From Scytonema sp045865695 (GTDB taxonomy: Bacteria; Cyanobacteriota; Cyanobacteriia; Cyanobacteriales; Nostocaceae), in NCBI RefSeq assembly GCF_045865695.1, contig NZ_BAACAP010000253.1, positions 133,162 to 197,161 of the forward strand: a DNA stretch of 64,000 nt, in the 5' to 3' direction. The first letter of the stretch is position 1. Every line of letters begins with the position of its first letter. The position numbers were made by a program, and so were the translations under genes. The notes beneath the pieces are model-generated. The model was not told the origin of the DNA and did no database searches. It saw nothing but the letters and a program-made list of their open reading frames with translations. Positions 42,495 through 50,965 of this stretch are shown one piece after another.

Positions 42495-42652
42495 GAAATC
42501 CTCATAAAATAAGACGATTTTTTAAATGCTTTTTGGTTGGACTATGAATGGGTTACCGTGACTTCATTTATTAATCTTCTGCCTGTAAATAGGTTTCATC
42601 AAAATTGCCTTATGCACTTACTCCCTTTGGGCTCTAAAATTCCACTTACTTT

Positions 42653-42706
42653 GTAGGTAGGGCTATGCCGCACATTCGCCGTTGGTAGGCAGTGCCCACC
42701 CTACCT
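42653..42706. repeat. GTAGGTAGGGC...GCCCACCCTACC inverted repeat
   Basis: A diverged member of the palindrome family at 30068-30118. Confidence 0.7.
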
Positions 42707-43099
42707 GTAATGGTAGTCTTCTGGCACCGAAGGGAGTAGTCATTTAAAAAAGACTTCCTCGCTGACAGTCATACAATTTTCTTAACTTGTTATAAATACT
42801 GTTATGGTAGTAGTATTTAATACGTTTTTTATATAACATTTCCCACTTCTATAAGTTATAGAAGAATTAACCGCAGCCTTTAGCAGATGGACGCCGACCG
42901 ATTTGTAGATTGGTAGACTAGGAAGCGGTGTACCATTCTTGATTGTATTTAGCGAAACATCTTGTAACGTGTCAAACTAAAAGACAATGATTTGACAGAG
43001 GTTTTTAATAATGCATTCTACAAGCCAAATAGAGCAAACGTGGCAGTAAAAATCCAAAACGCCATAAACACAGCGGTTCTCATCCAAATGAAATACAAC

Positions 43100-43132
43100 T
43101 TCATCTGCGTGCATCCGCATATATCTGCGGTT
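43100..43132. repeat. TCTGCGT repeat, left of ATPase module
   Basis: TTCATCTGCGTGCATCCGCA continues to ATCTGCGGTT. About three quarters of its 33 positions match 46559-46591, in the same orientation. Confidence 0.65.
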
Positions 43133-43300
43133 CCATAACTACTGTAAAAATTTCCAGTCTCATAGGGTGGGCAATGCCCACCAAAAGTCTTCGTGGTAGG
43201 CATACTCGCCAAACTTGTATTTCATAAATCCAATAGAATTGCTATAGAATTTTAGCCAAATATAATGAGTATAATTCAATAGTAACTTAAGTTGTAACGC

Positions 43301-44569
43301 ATGATTTCTCGAATAGAAGCATATAAATATCGCTGTTTTGACAATCTGGATATTCAAGTCGGTCAATATAATGTATTAATTGGTCTAAATGGAACAGGTA
43401 AAAGTACGCTGCTTGACATACCTGTATTGCTTAGCGAAGTTTTATCAAAGGGATTAGTACCTGCATTTTTGGAGTCTCCGTCTATTACTGGAGGTCGCCG
43501 AGTGGACAGCTTACGAAATTTGATTTACAAGCAACAAGGCGATAATTTTGGGTTTGCTATAGAAGCTCAGTTACCACAAGAGGTTATTAGTCAGTTATTG
43601 AAACCTGAAGCGTTCAATGTCGTCACCAGTAAGATTTTACATCCACAGTATGTGCGTTATGAACTCAACTTGAAAATAGTTAGTGATACGGAAATTCCTG
43701 TAAATTATGAATATTTATATATTATAACTTCCGAACATTTTGAGCCAGAAACAGATAGAAAAACGAGAATAAAAGATTCTTTTAATAAACAACCTATTAT
43801 TCAACGAAGATTACGAGATCGAGCGCTTATCATGCCAGAAAATAATATTGGCGATCGCATGGAATTTGAACTAGAACCTCAAGAATTAGTTTTAGCCAAC
43901 TTCCCACAAGAATTTCATGATTTTCCGGCTACACTTTGGTTTAAAAATTTTTTAGAAAAAGAGATAATGTGCTATCAACCGAGTTACTCATTGTTAAGGA
44001 AAGCTTTTCCACCAAGTCAACGAAAAACTTTGCGTTCTGATGCGGCAAATTTACCTTGGTTAGTTCTAAATTTACAAACAGAGCAACCAGATTTATTTGA
44101 TTATTGGGTCGAACATATTAAAATGGCTTTTCCTAATTTGCAGACAATTCAAGCTGTGCGATCGGAGGAAAATAACCACGCTTATCTGCAATTAAAATAT
44201 TCTGGAGAACATATTGTTACATCGTCCGAACTATCTTATGGAATGCTAAATATTTTGGCATTGACAATTCTACCTTATTTACCTCAAATACCACGTGTAA
44301 TTCTTGTAGAAGAGCCTGTTTACAGTATCCATCCTAGATTAATAGAGGTAGTCCTGCAATCTTTAAGTTCTTTGTATGATTCTCAAATTTTTATGTCTAC
44401 TTATTCTCCGGTAGTTTTAGCACATACCGATCTAAAATCAGTAATTGTAATGAAAGAAAGTCAGGAAAATGGTGTAAAAGCAATACCAGGGGATAAGCAT
44501 CCGCGTTTTCAAGACTGGATGGGGAGCATTGACCTTGGTTCCCTGTTTGCTGCGGGGGTATTTGGATGA
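43301..44569 (+). CDS. AAA (RecF/SMC-like) ATPase, putative defence protein
   Basis: This 422-aa ABC-type AAA ATPase starts MISRIEAYKYRCFDNLDIQV with Walker A GLNGTGKST, a signature-like ELSYGMLNILAL, Walker B VILVEEP and the downstream SIHPRLIEVVLQSL. It resembles the ATPases of OLD-like, PARIS and related defence systems, which use ATP to control a toxic effector. Its last 4 bp overlap the next gene (ATGA), so the two are one translational unit. It lacks a C-terminal TOPRIM, which is instead encoded by the partner. Specific trigger unknown. Confidence 0.8.
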   Translation: MISRIEAYKYRCFDNLDIQVGQYNVLIGLNGTGKSTLLDIPVLLSEVLSKGLVPAFLESPSITGGRRVDSLRNLIYKQQGDNFGFAIEAQLPQEVISQLLKPEAFNVVTSKILHPQYVRYELNLKIVSDTEIPVNYEYLYIITSEHFEPETDRKTRIKDSFNKQPIIQRRLRDRALIMPENNIGDRMEFELEPQELVLANFPQEFHDFPATLWFKNFLEKEIMCYQPSYSLLRKAFPPSQRKTLRSDAANLPWLVLNLQTEQPDLFDYWVEHIKMAFPNLQTIQAVRSEENNHAYLQLKYSGEHIVTSSELSYGMLNILALTILPYLPQIPRVILVEEPVYSIHPRLIEVVLQSLSSLYDSQIFMSTYSPVVLAHTDLKSVIVMKESQENGVKAIPGDKHPRFQDWMGSIDLGSLFAAGVFG

Positions 44570-45141
44570 GAGATTGTATCTTCCTACTAGCTGACAAAAA
44601 TATGGAGGCTACATTTCTAGGTTTTTTAACGAGAGAAAAGTTTCATTTAAGTTTAGGAATTCATCAATTTAAATTCGAGATCAATGAAGATTTAATAGTA
44701 GATGAAAGTGGTAGCGACCCAGGAGTTTTTACCCGTGCTCATGAATTTCTCCGTCTTTATCAAAGAACACATCATCATGCTGTTATAGTTCTCGATAATG
44801 ACTGGGAAGGTTCACCAGGTGTCAACGCTATTGAAGAGCGCATCAGTAGTAATATGCTTAAGAGTGGATGGAAAGACAATAATTTTGCAGTTATTGTTAT
44901 CAGTCCAGAACTAGAAGCCTGGATATTGCAAGATTCTCCTGTTGTAGCGACAGCATTTAAATATAAACAAGATGTTCCCCTACGACAATGGTTAGAAAAA
45001 AAAGGTCTCTGGCAATCTTCATCAGCTAAACCTAATGACCCCAAAAAAGCTGTTGAAGAGACTTTGAAGATTTCAAAAACACCCCGTTCTTCAGCAATTT
45101 ATCGTCAAATAACTAGTCGAGTTTCTGTGAAAGGATGTTAA
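44566..45141 (+). CDS. TOPRIM/DUF4276-like protein, partner of the AAA ATPase
   Basis: This 191-aa protein shows a TOPRIM-like layout: a first strand with an acidic residue (CIFLLADKNMEATFLGFL), a strand ending in D-x-D (AVIVLDNDWEGSPG) and the DUF4276/RloB-like segment VIVISPELEAWILQD. TOPRIM proteins of this size paired with RecF-like ATPases are often nucleases set free or controlled by the ATPase in anti-phage defence. I recall similar proteins in multi-gene, methylation-associated systems, but I cannot check. Start overlaps the ATPase stop. Ends about 65 bp before the CHAT gene on the same strand. Confidence 0.7.
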   Translation: MRDCIFLLADKNMEATFLGFLTREKFHLSLGIHQFKFEINEDLIVDESGSDPGVFTRAHEFLRLYQRTHHHAVIVLDNDWEGSPGVNAIEERISSNMLKSGWKDNNFAVIVISPELEAWILQDSPVVATAFKYKQDVPLRQWLEKKGLWQSSSAKPNDPKKAVEETLKISKTPRSSAIYRQITSRVSVKGC

Positions 45142-45206
45142 GACTCAGCTTTTCAGAAACTTTATAATATAATGCAGCAGTAGTTTCCTATTGAGGAGCA
45201 ACAAGT

Positions 45207-46502
45207 ATGACTACCCAGCCTAAAAAAATCTTAATCTTATCAGCAATTTCTTCAAATTTGCGATTAGACAGAGAGATCCGTGAAATAGAAGAAGCTATTC
45301 GACGCGCTACAAGAAGAGATTTTTATGAAATTAAGACTAGAGCTGCTGTACGCTCTCAAGATATTCGGAGAGCACTTGCTGAAGAGAAACCACAAATCAT
45401 TCATTTTTGCGGTTATGGAATGGAAGATGGTAGCTTAGTATTAGAAGATGATGCCGGTTCTCTTAACATAGTTATGCCAGAGCCACTTGCCACACTTTTT
45501 AGATTACACAAGAATTATGTAGAATGTGTAGTCTTGAATGCTTGTCACTCAGATAAAACAGCCGAAGCTATAAGTGAACATATTGATTATGTAATTGGGA
45601 TGAATCAGAAAATTACGGATATGGCTGCACTAAAATTCTCTCAAGGATTTTATGATGCTCTAGGTTATGATATTCAAGACAGTCAAAATATTTTTTATAG
45701 AGCTTTTGAAGAAGGAATAATCGCCATGACTCTGGATAATAATTCGGAGGAAAAAAATCCTGTTTTTAAAAGTAAATTTTTGCCGCAAAAGAAAATAGCA
45801 ATATCAAAAGATAGTAATTATAGTATTGATTTGTTTTATAGAAGATTTATGAGAGCATTTCCTGGTGTACGAGGTTTGAAAGTTTTTGAATCACCAATTG
45901 AAGCAACTCAGAGAATAGCTAAACTATTAGAAGCTCCTTTAGTTATTCAAAAATTTAATCCTATTTTATGGCTACGAGGATTAGCAAATTTACATATTAG
46001 TAGTTTTAAACTCTTAAAAAATGACATAGTTCTTATTGATGCTTATGAATTAAAAATTAATAGAGTTGCTGCTTTTAATTCTGGTTTAGATTATCAGTGT
46101 TTTGTCTATATTGAAACCGCTCCAATGGAGACAACTCTACTTTGCACAAGCACACAAGAAGAAATTCAATATTGGCAGAGAAAACTTGGCTACTATCTTG
46201 AAGAATATGGAATTTACAACGATAATTATTTGATTACGAGAGCGGAGTATGATGATAGATCTTGTATAATTGATGGTAGTTTTAAGGATTTAGAAGATTC
46301 AAAAACTGAATTAAGAGTTAGATATATAACGCCCTATAACTTTCTTATCTGTGCTATTGAATCTTCAATCAATAATCCTTCATTTGATAATATCTTTGAA
46401 AAGACTTTGAATGAAATTCTTCAAGGTGGATCGAATTTAGAAAATTTAGTTAAGGTAATTAAATCTTTACCAAAAAAACAAAATGGTATGATTGAGGCAT
46501 AA
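45207..46502 (+). CDS. CHAT (caspase-like) protein with unknown C-terminal domain
   Basis: Residues 7-190 are a CHAT domain: KKILILSAISSN, IREIEEAIRRA, VRSQDIRRALAEEKPQIIHF, then VVLNACHSDKTAEAIS with Cys113. The catalytic His of the usual F-x-G-H-G motif is Tyr70 here (HFCGYG), so peptidase activity is doubtful. Residues 205-420 form a domain I do not recognise (FPGVRGLKVFESPIEATQRI; YELKINRVAAFNSGLDYQCF; LGYYLEEYGIYNDNYLITRAEYDD; ELRVRYITPYNFLICA). It has a good GAGGAG binding site. It is AT-rich compared with flanking core genes. Proposed partner of the ATPase/TOPRIM pair by position only. Confidence 0.75.
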   Translation: MTTQPKKILILSAISSNLRLDREIREIEEAIRRATRRDFYEIKTRAAVRSQDIRRALAEEKPQIIHFCGYGMEDGSLVLEDDAGSLNIVMPEPLATLFRLHKNYVECVVLNACHSDKTAEAISEHIDYVIGMNQKITDMAALKFSQGFYDALGYDIQDSQNIFYRAFEEGIIAMTLDNNSEEKNPVFKSKFLPQKKIAISKDSNYSIDLFYRRFMRAFPGVRGLKVFESPIEATQRIAKLLEAPLVIQKFNPILWLRGLANLHISSFKLLKNDIVLIDAYELKINRVAAFNSGLDYQCFVYIETAPMETTLLCTSTQEEIQYWQRKLGYYLEEYGIYNDNYLITRAEYDDRSCIIDGSFKDLEDSKTELRVRYITPYNFLICAIESSINNPSFDNIFEKTLNEILQGGSNLENLVKVIKSLPKKQNGMIEA

Positions 46503-46558
46503 GTTTAAACCGCCAAATATATCAATTATAGCATTTCTTAATCTATTGAGATACAAAT

Positions 46559-46591
46559 TTGTCTGCGTCCATCTGCGTTCATCTGCGGTTA
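46559..46591. repeat. TCTGCGT repeat, right of ATPase module
   Basis: TTTGTCTGCGTCCATCTGCG continues to TTCATCTGCGGTT, in direct orientation with 43100-43132. Confidence 0.65.
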
Positions 46592-46656
46592 ATTATTTTT
46601 TCGGTGTACCTTACGGAAGTGGGAATTGCTATATATGATTTGGTGATAAAAATACC

Positions 46657-46713
46657 ATGCTGAACCAGGATTTCAAAGAGTTTATAAAATTGTTAAACGA
46701 GTATGAGGTTCGC
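46657..46713 (+). pseudogene. N-terminal fragment of a nucleotidyltransferase-like gene
   Basis: The frame begins MLNQDFKEFIKLLNEYEVRY and is then cut off against the ruvC 3' end. The pattern D-F-K-E-F-x-x-x-L-N-x-x-x-V-R-Y-L is the usual start of small nucleotidyltransferase (MNT/DUF6036-like) proteins, which continue VVGGYAV.... The rest is missing, so this is a stump at the right boundary of the island. Confidence 0.4.
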
Positions 46714-46716
46714 TAT

Positions 46717-47208
46717 CTAAATCTGAAACCACCCAGTCAACGCCACAGCTAACGCATCTGCAGCATCATCAGGGCGGGGAACATAATCCAAATTCAACTC
46801 GTTCGCGACTGCTGCTTGAACCTCTTGTTTCTCTGCATTTCCATACCCCGTAAGCGCTTGTTTAATTTGAGCGGGTGTAAACTCCACAATCGGTAACTTA
46901 TGCTGTGCGAGAACTAACAATACAACACCTCGTGCTTGTGCCACAAGGATGGTATTTGCCATACGATAGAAGAAGAACTTCTCAATAGCCACTAATTCTG
47001 GTTTATATTCCCCGATCAGGGTGTGCAGATCGTCGTATATAGTACATAGTCGTTGTCCTAACTCCATACTCGCTGGGGTACTGATGACACCAAAATCTAG
47101 TAAATTTACTGATTCTTGTTGCCCCTTTGTTTGACTTTTTTGGCATATAATCGCGCCAAATCCCAAACTTGCCAGTCCGGGATCTAGCCCTAAAATTCGC
47201 TGTTCCAT
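46717..47208 (-). CDS. ruvC: crossover junction endodeoxyribonuclease RuvC
   Basis: It cleaves Holliday junctions made by RuvAB during recombination repair. Catalytic acids are visible: Asp9 (ILGLDPG), Glu76 (LVAIEKFFF), and Asp148 and Asp151 (RPDDAADALAVAL). The 163-aa length fits. The segment between MANTILVAQARGVVLL and ALTGYGNAEKQEVQ matches the DNA-binding helices. It is divergent from the yvcK-like gene and marks the right border of the accessory island. Confidence 0.95.
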   Translation of the reverse strand: MEQRILGLDPGLASLGFGAIICQKSQTKGQQESVNLLDFGVISTPASMELGQRLCTIYDDLHTLIGEYKPELVAIEKFFFYRMANTILVAQARGVVLLVLAQHKLPIVEFTPAQIKQALTGYGNAEKQEVQAAVANELNLDYVPRPDDAADALAVALTGWFQI

Positions 47209-47385
47209 TCACTTATTGTTTCTCTATACCTAGAGGAAGAATGAGTCGGCATACTGGCAACTTTGACTACTCTGTTTTGGTCTAATGGGATGGCAAAATG
47301 TCACAATTCCACATTCGGGAAAAAACCACGTGGTGTACATTTTCTGTTATTCATTGTTGTTAGTAGCACTGCTCCTTTTTGTGGT

Positions 47386-48753
47386 ATGTCAATCGGTTTT
47401 CTCAGACAAGCCCTCAACGCCCTGCAAAAGCAGTCGCGCCGTCGCACTTCCCATCGGGTTAATCAGTGGTTCAAATGGTTGTCCCCTGGAATATCGATCA
47501 AACGATGGTTGCTCATCAGCGTTGGGGGTGTACTGCTAGCAAGTCTCGGTCTTGCAATTTGGGTTAGACTAACCCCAATTTTTTGGGCGATTGAGTTGAT
47601 CAAGGACTTTCTGGGAACAATTACCAACATTGTACCGTACTACATTAGCGGTCCTTTGGTTTTGTTGTGTGGCTTGCTATTGCTTTTATGGGGACAAACT
47701 CGGACAGTAGGTTCAATTACAAAAGTCCTCAGACCAGAAGGCGATGAAGAACTTATTGATGTCTTGCTGGCGCATCGACGATTGTATCGAGGACCAAAAA
47801 TTGTCACAATTGGCGGTGGCACTGGTCTTTCTACATTACTTCGAGGACTCAAGGTTTACAGCGCTAACATTACCGCTATTGTCACTGTCGCGGACGATGG
47901 GGGTTCTTCGGGACGGTTGCGTCGGGAAATTGGTGTTCTACCACCAGGAGATATTCGCAACTGTTTAGCAGCGTTGGCTGATGAAGAAAAGTTATTAACT
48001 GAACTCTTTCAATACCGCTTTAAAGCAGGGGATGGCTTAACAGGTCACAGTTTCGGTAATCTATTCTTAACAGCACTCAGCGATATTACTGGTGACCTCG
48101 AACGGGCGATCGCAGCAAGTTCTAAAGTCTTAGCTATCCGAGGACAAGTATTACCCGCAACTCTCAGTGATGTTCGCCTTTGGGCAGAATTGTCTGATGG
48201 TCGGCGGATTGAAGGTGAATCTAATATCACCGCAGCCGGAGGTCATATTGTCAAAATTGGCTGTACTCCCGCCCATCCCCCAGCTTTGCCAGCAGTTATC
48301 AAGGCAATCAAAGAAGCTGACTATATTATTATGGGTCCCGGTAGTCTTTTCACTAGCGTAATTCCCAATCTGCTAGTCCCAGAAATTGCTGATGCGATCG
48401 CAGCTTCTCAAGCACCCCGTATATATGTTTGTAACATCATGACTCAACCAGGGGAAACCCAAGATTACACTGTTGCAGATCACATTCGAGCAATTGATGC
48501 AGCATGTGGAAAACCCCTATTTAATGCCGTACTCGTACATAAAAAATCTCCTACTCCTCGCGCACTTGTCCGTTATGCCCAACAAAACTCTCACCCTGTC
48601 TTTCTAGATCGAGAAGAAGTCACAATGTTAGGGCGACGAATTGTTCTGGCAAATGTTATGCATGAAGATGAAACAGGTTGCGTGCGCCACAATCCGCAGC
48701 GACTGGCAAAAGTGTTATGGCGTTGGTACAGTGGAGCACATCAAGGAAAATGA
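47386..48753 (+). CDS. yvcK: gluconeogenesis factor YvcK/CofD-like protein with membrane anchor
   Basis: The soluble domain has IVTIGGGTGLSTLLRGLK, IVTVADDGGSSGRLRREIG, LPPGDIRNCLAAL, GHSFGNLFLTAL, GPGSLFTSVIPNLLVP and VCNIMTQPGETQDYT, typical of YvcK proteins, which bind UDP-sugars and tie cell-wall precursor supply to carbon metabolism. The cyanobacterial N-terminus has two membrane spans (residues 38-60 and 83-105). I start it at the ATG giving MSIGFLRQALNALQKQ; the frame is open 41 codons upstream with poor similarity. Confidence 0.93.
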   Translation: MSIGFLRQALNALQKQSRRRTSHRVNQWFKWLSPGISIKRWLLISVGGVLLASLGLAIWVRLTPIFWAIELIKDFLGTITNIVPYYISGPLVLLCGLLLLLWGQTRTVGSITKVLRPEGDEELIDVLLAHRRLYRGPKIVTIGGGTGLSTLLRGLKVYSANITAIVTVADDGGSSGRLRREIGVLPPGDIRNCLAALADEEKLLTELFQYRFKAGDGLTGHSFGNLFLTALSDITGDLERAIAASSKVLAIRGQVLPATLSDVRLWAELSDGRRIEGESNITAAGGHIVKIGCTPAHPPALPAVIKAIKEADYIIMGPGSLFTSVIPNLLVPEIADAIAASQAPRIYVCNIMTQPGETQDYTVADHIRAIDAACGKPLFNAVLVHKKSPTPRALVRYAQQNSHPVFLDREEVTMLGRRIVLANVMHEDETGCVRHNPQRLAKVLWRWYSGAHQGK

Positions 48754-48836
48754 TAGTTGTTAGTTGTTAGTTGTTAGTTGTTAGTTGTTAGTAGCTAATA
48801 ACCACTAACCACTATCTACTATCCACTAACAATTAA
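48752..48836. repeat. GTTAGTT heptads facing ACTAACC heptads
   Basis: TAGTTGTTAGTTGTTAG units followed by ACCACTAACCACTATC units between yvcK-like and tsaE. Foldback possible. Confidence 0.8.
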
Positions 48837-48842
48837 CAAATT

Positions 48843-49304
48843 ATGAAAATTTATTTGTCGGATACCAAGGCAACACGCAAACTCGGTATTGCACTCGGTC
48901 AATCTTTAAGTGCTGGGAGCGTTATTTTATTACAAGGCGATTTAGGTGCAGGCAAAACAACCCTAGTCCAAGGTTTAGGTGAAGGGTTGGGTATCTCCGA
49001 ACCAATTGTCAGCCCTACTTTTACTCTAATTAATGAGTATACGGAAGGACGCATCCCCTTGTACCACCTCGATCTTTATCGGTTAGAACCAAAGGAAGTG
49101 GCTGCTCTAAATCTGGAAACTTATTGGGAAGGTATTGAGGTCACACCGGGAATTGTAGCAATTGAGTGGGCTGAACGATTGCCTTATAAGCCAGATAGCT
49201 ATATAATAATTCATCTGAGTTATGGGAATGAAGGCAGTCGTCAAGCCGCGATCGCAACACACAATAGTATTTTGCCGAAGGAACTCTTAGGCGCTAATTT
49301 GTAA
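48843..49304 (+). CDS. tsaE: tRNA threonylcarbamoyladenosine synthesis ATPase TsaE
   Basis: P-loop ATPase needed, with TsaB and TsaD, for the t6A37 modification of ANN-decoding tRNAs. The Walker A motif is QGDLGAGKTTLVQG, followed by VSPTFTLINEYTEG, LYHLDLYRL and VAIEWAERLP, all typical. 153 aa, single domain. It is downstream of the yvcK-like gene and probably belongs to the same transcript if the heptad array does not stop it. Confidence 0.94.
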   Translation: MKIYLSDTKATRKLGIALGQSLSAGSVILLQGDLGAGKTTLVQGLGEGLGISEPIVSPTFTLINEYTEGRIPLYHLDLYRLEPKEVAALNLETYWEGIEVTPGIVAIEWAERLPYKPDSYIIIHLSYGNEGSRQAAIATHNSILPKELLGANL

Positions 49305-49639
49305 TTCGCGCTCGGAATTCAGCTGCCCGCATAGGTATGCAGGTCAATTCTGCCACTTCCACGTTCATCAGTGTAATTAGCTAACATTGTCATTTGTTTT
49401 TACCAAGTATTGTTTACAAATATTCTCCGTAGGTAGATATTTACCCAGTAATGTTACTAACTGGTGTCTTTGCTTATGTAAACAAATACTCAGTAGATTT
49501 TTGTTAAGATTTCATGAAATTTCTATAAAATACACTTACGTATCAGAAAATGTTAATTGCGAACAGTTTCTTAAAGAATTTCCTGATAGGTCAGTGACCA
49601 GTGACCAGTGACCAGTGACCACTAACCACTAACCACTAA
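49305..49639. other. intergenic region ending in heptad repeats
   Basis: AT-rich sequence with no accepted gene, followed by a CAGTGAC/ACCACTA heptad array at 49591-49639 that lies against the dihydroorotase stop codon. Confidence 0.5.
49591..49639. repeat. CAGTGAC and ACCACTA heptad array
   Basis: Four CAGTGAC units pass into three CTAACCA units. They end at the dihydroorotase stop. Confidence 0.85.
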
Positions 49640-50965
49640 CTATTGATTGAAAGTTAAAGCTTGACCTCGGACTTCTGTATGCAACTTGCCTTTCTCATAA
49701 ACAATTTGACCGCCTACAATCGTCACAACAGGCCATCCTGTTAGGTTCCAACCTTCAAAAGGACTCCAATGACACTTGGTTAATAACTCTTCTGGACGGA
49801 CTGGGTGGTAAGTGTTCAAATCGACTAGGACTAAATCGGCATCGTAACCAGGTGAGATCGCTCCTTTGTTAGGAATAGAATATGCTTTAGCTACGGCTTG
49901 AGACATCCAATTGGCGACTTGAGCGAGAGTACATTTCCCGTCCATCGCGGCTGTTAGCATTAAAGGCAGGGAAGTTTCTACTCCGGGCATTCCAGAGGGA
50001 GTTTTGGGATATTCTTGCGCTTTTTCTTCTAAAGTGTGTGGTGCGTGGTCTGTGGCAATGAAGTCGATAATACCGTCGCGTAAGGCTTGCCAAAGAACTT
50101 CGTTATCGCGATGCGATCGCAAAGGCGGGTTCATCTGCGCTCTTGTCCCTATCTTGGCATAAGCATCTGTATTCAACAATAAATGCTGTGGCGTGACTTC
50201 TGCTGTCACCCAACTTGGTTTATCTTGACGCAACAACTCTGCTTCTTCGGCTGTTGACATATGTAGAATATGCAAGCGCCGTTGATATTTTTTAGAAAGT
50301 TTTAAGGCTTGTTGGGTTGCTAGTAATGCTGCTTGGTTATCTTGAATTTGAGAATGAACGGCAGGATCGTGAATTCCAGCAAATTCTGCTCTTCGCTGTT
50401 GTATTCTAGCTTGGTCTTCTGCATGCACGGCAATTAACCGATCTCCTTTGGCAAAAATTGCCTCTAGTGCAGCATCTTGGTCAACCAGTAATGACCCATG
50501 CATCGACCCCATGAAAATTTTGATTCCTGGTGTTGGCTTTGCTAATAATAAATCTGGAAGGTTATCTGCTGTTGCTCCTATAAAAAACCCATAATTCACT
50601 AGGCTCTTTTGAGATGCTCGTTGTAACTTGTCATCAAGTGCATATTGGCTAATTGTTGGAGGGCGCGTGTTTGGCATCTCTAAATATGAAGTGACTCCCC
50701 CTCTAGCACAAGCACAACTCGCTGTAAATAAGTCTTCCTTATATTCGAGTCCCGGTTCTCGAAAATGTACTTGTGGGTCGATGACTCCAGGCAACAAAGT
50801 TAACCCTTCGGCGTCAATCTCTCTGGTTGGAGTTGCCTTTGTAATTTCGGGAGCCACTTCAACTATTGTGCGATCGCTCGTCAGCACATCACCAACTAGC
50901 AATTCCCCAGTGGGTAGGACAATGCGAGCGCGACGAATTAGCAAACTACTTGCGGTAAATGGCAT
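49640..50965 (-). CDS. pyrC: dihydroorotase (type I) with altered metal motif
   Basis: It closes carbamoyl-aspartate to dihydroorotate in pyrimidine synthesis. The amidohydrolase fold is clear: PGVIDPQVHFREPGLEYKED, SYLEMPNTRPPT, IKIFMGSMHG with the bridging Lys, VHAED, HILHMST and ATDHAPHTLEEK. The usual D-x-H-x-H metal motif reads D-P-Q-V-H, so one zinc ligand is Gln. I recall the same change in other cyanobacterial sequences, but cannot confirm it. It may still be active or be a structural paralogue. 441 aa, monocistronic. Confidence 0.88.
   Translation of the reverse strand: MPFTASSLLIRRARIVLPTGELLVGDVLTSDRTIVEVAPEITKATPTREIDAEGLTLLPGVIDPQVHFREPGLEYKEDLFTASCACARGGVTSYLEMPNTRPPTISQYALDDKLQRASQKSLVNYGFFIGATADNLPDLLLAKPTPGIKIFMGSMHGSLLVDQDAALEAIFAKGDRLIAVHAEDQARIQQRRAEFAGIHDPAVHSQIQDNQAALLATQQALKLSKKYQRRLHILHMSTAEEAELLRQDKPSWVTAEVTPQHLLLNTDAYAKIGTRAQMNPPLRSHRDNEVLWQALRDGIIDFIATDHAPHTLEEKAQEYPKTPSGMPGVETSLPLMLTAAMDGKCTLAQVANWMSQAVAKAYSIPNKGAISPGYDADLVLVDLNTYHPVRPEELLTKCHWSPFEGWNLTGWPVVTIVGGQIVYEKGKLHTEVRGQALTFNQ

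Larger units (their letters stand above)
42495..43300. other. intergenic region in accessory island
   Basis: It contains two GTAGGGTGGGC-type hairpin repeats (42653-42706 and around 43165) and a TCTGCGTGCATCCGCATATA repeat at 43100-43132. No gene is recognised; the promoters of the lipoprotein gene and the ATPase gene should be here. Confidence 0.45.

Noticed and set aside
43100..46591. Flanking TCTGCGT repeats as attachment sites of an integrative element
   Set aside because: No integrase, no tRNA gene at the ends and imperfect identity. Reported only as flanking repeats.
49387..49611. Plus-strand frame of 74 codons after tsaE
   Set aside because: Starts at TTG without a binding site and ends in a GTGACCA array. 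No recognisable family.
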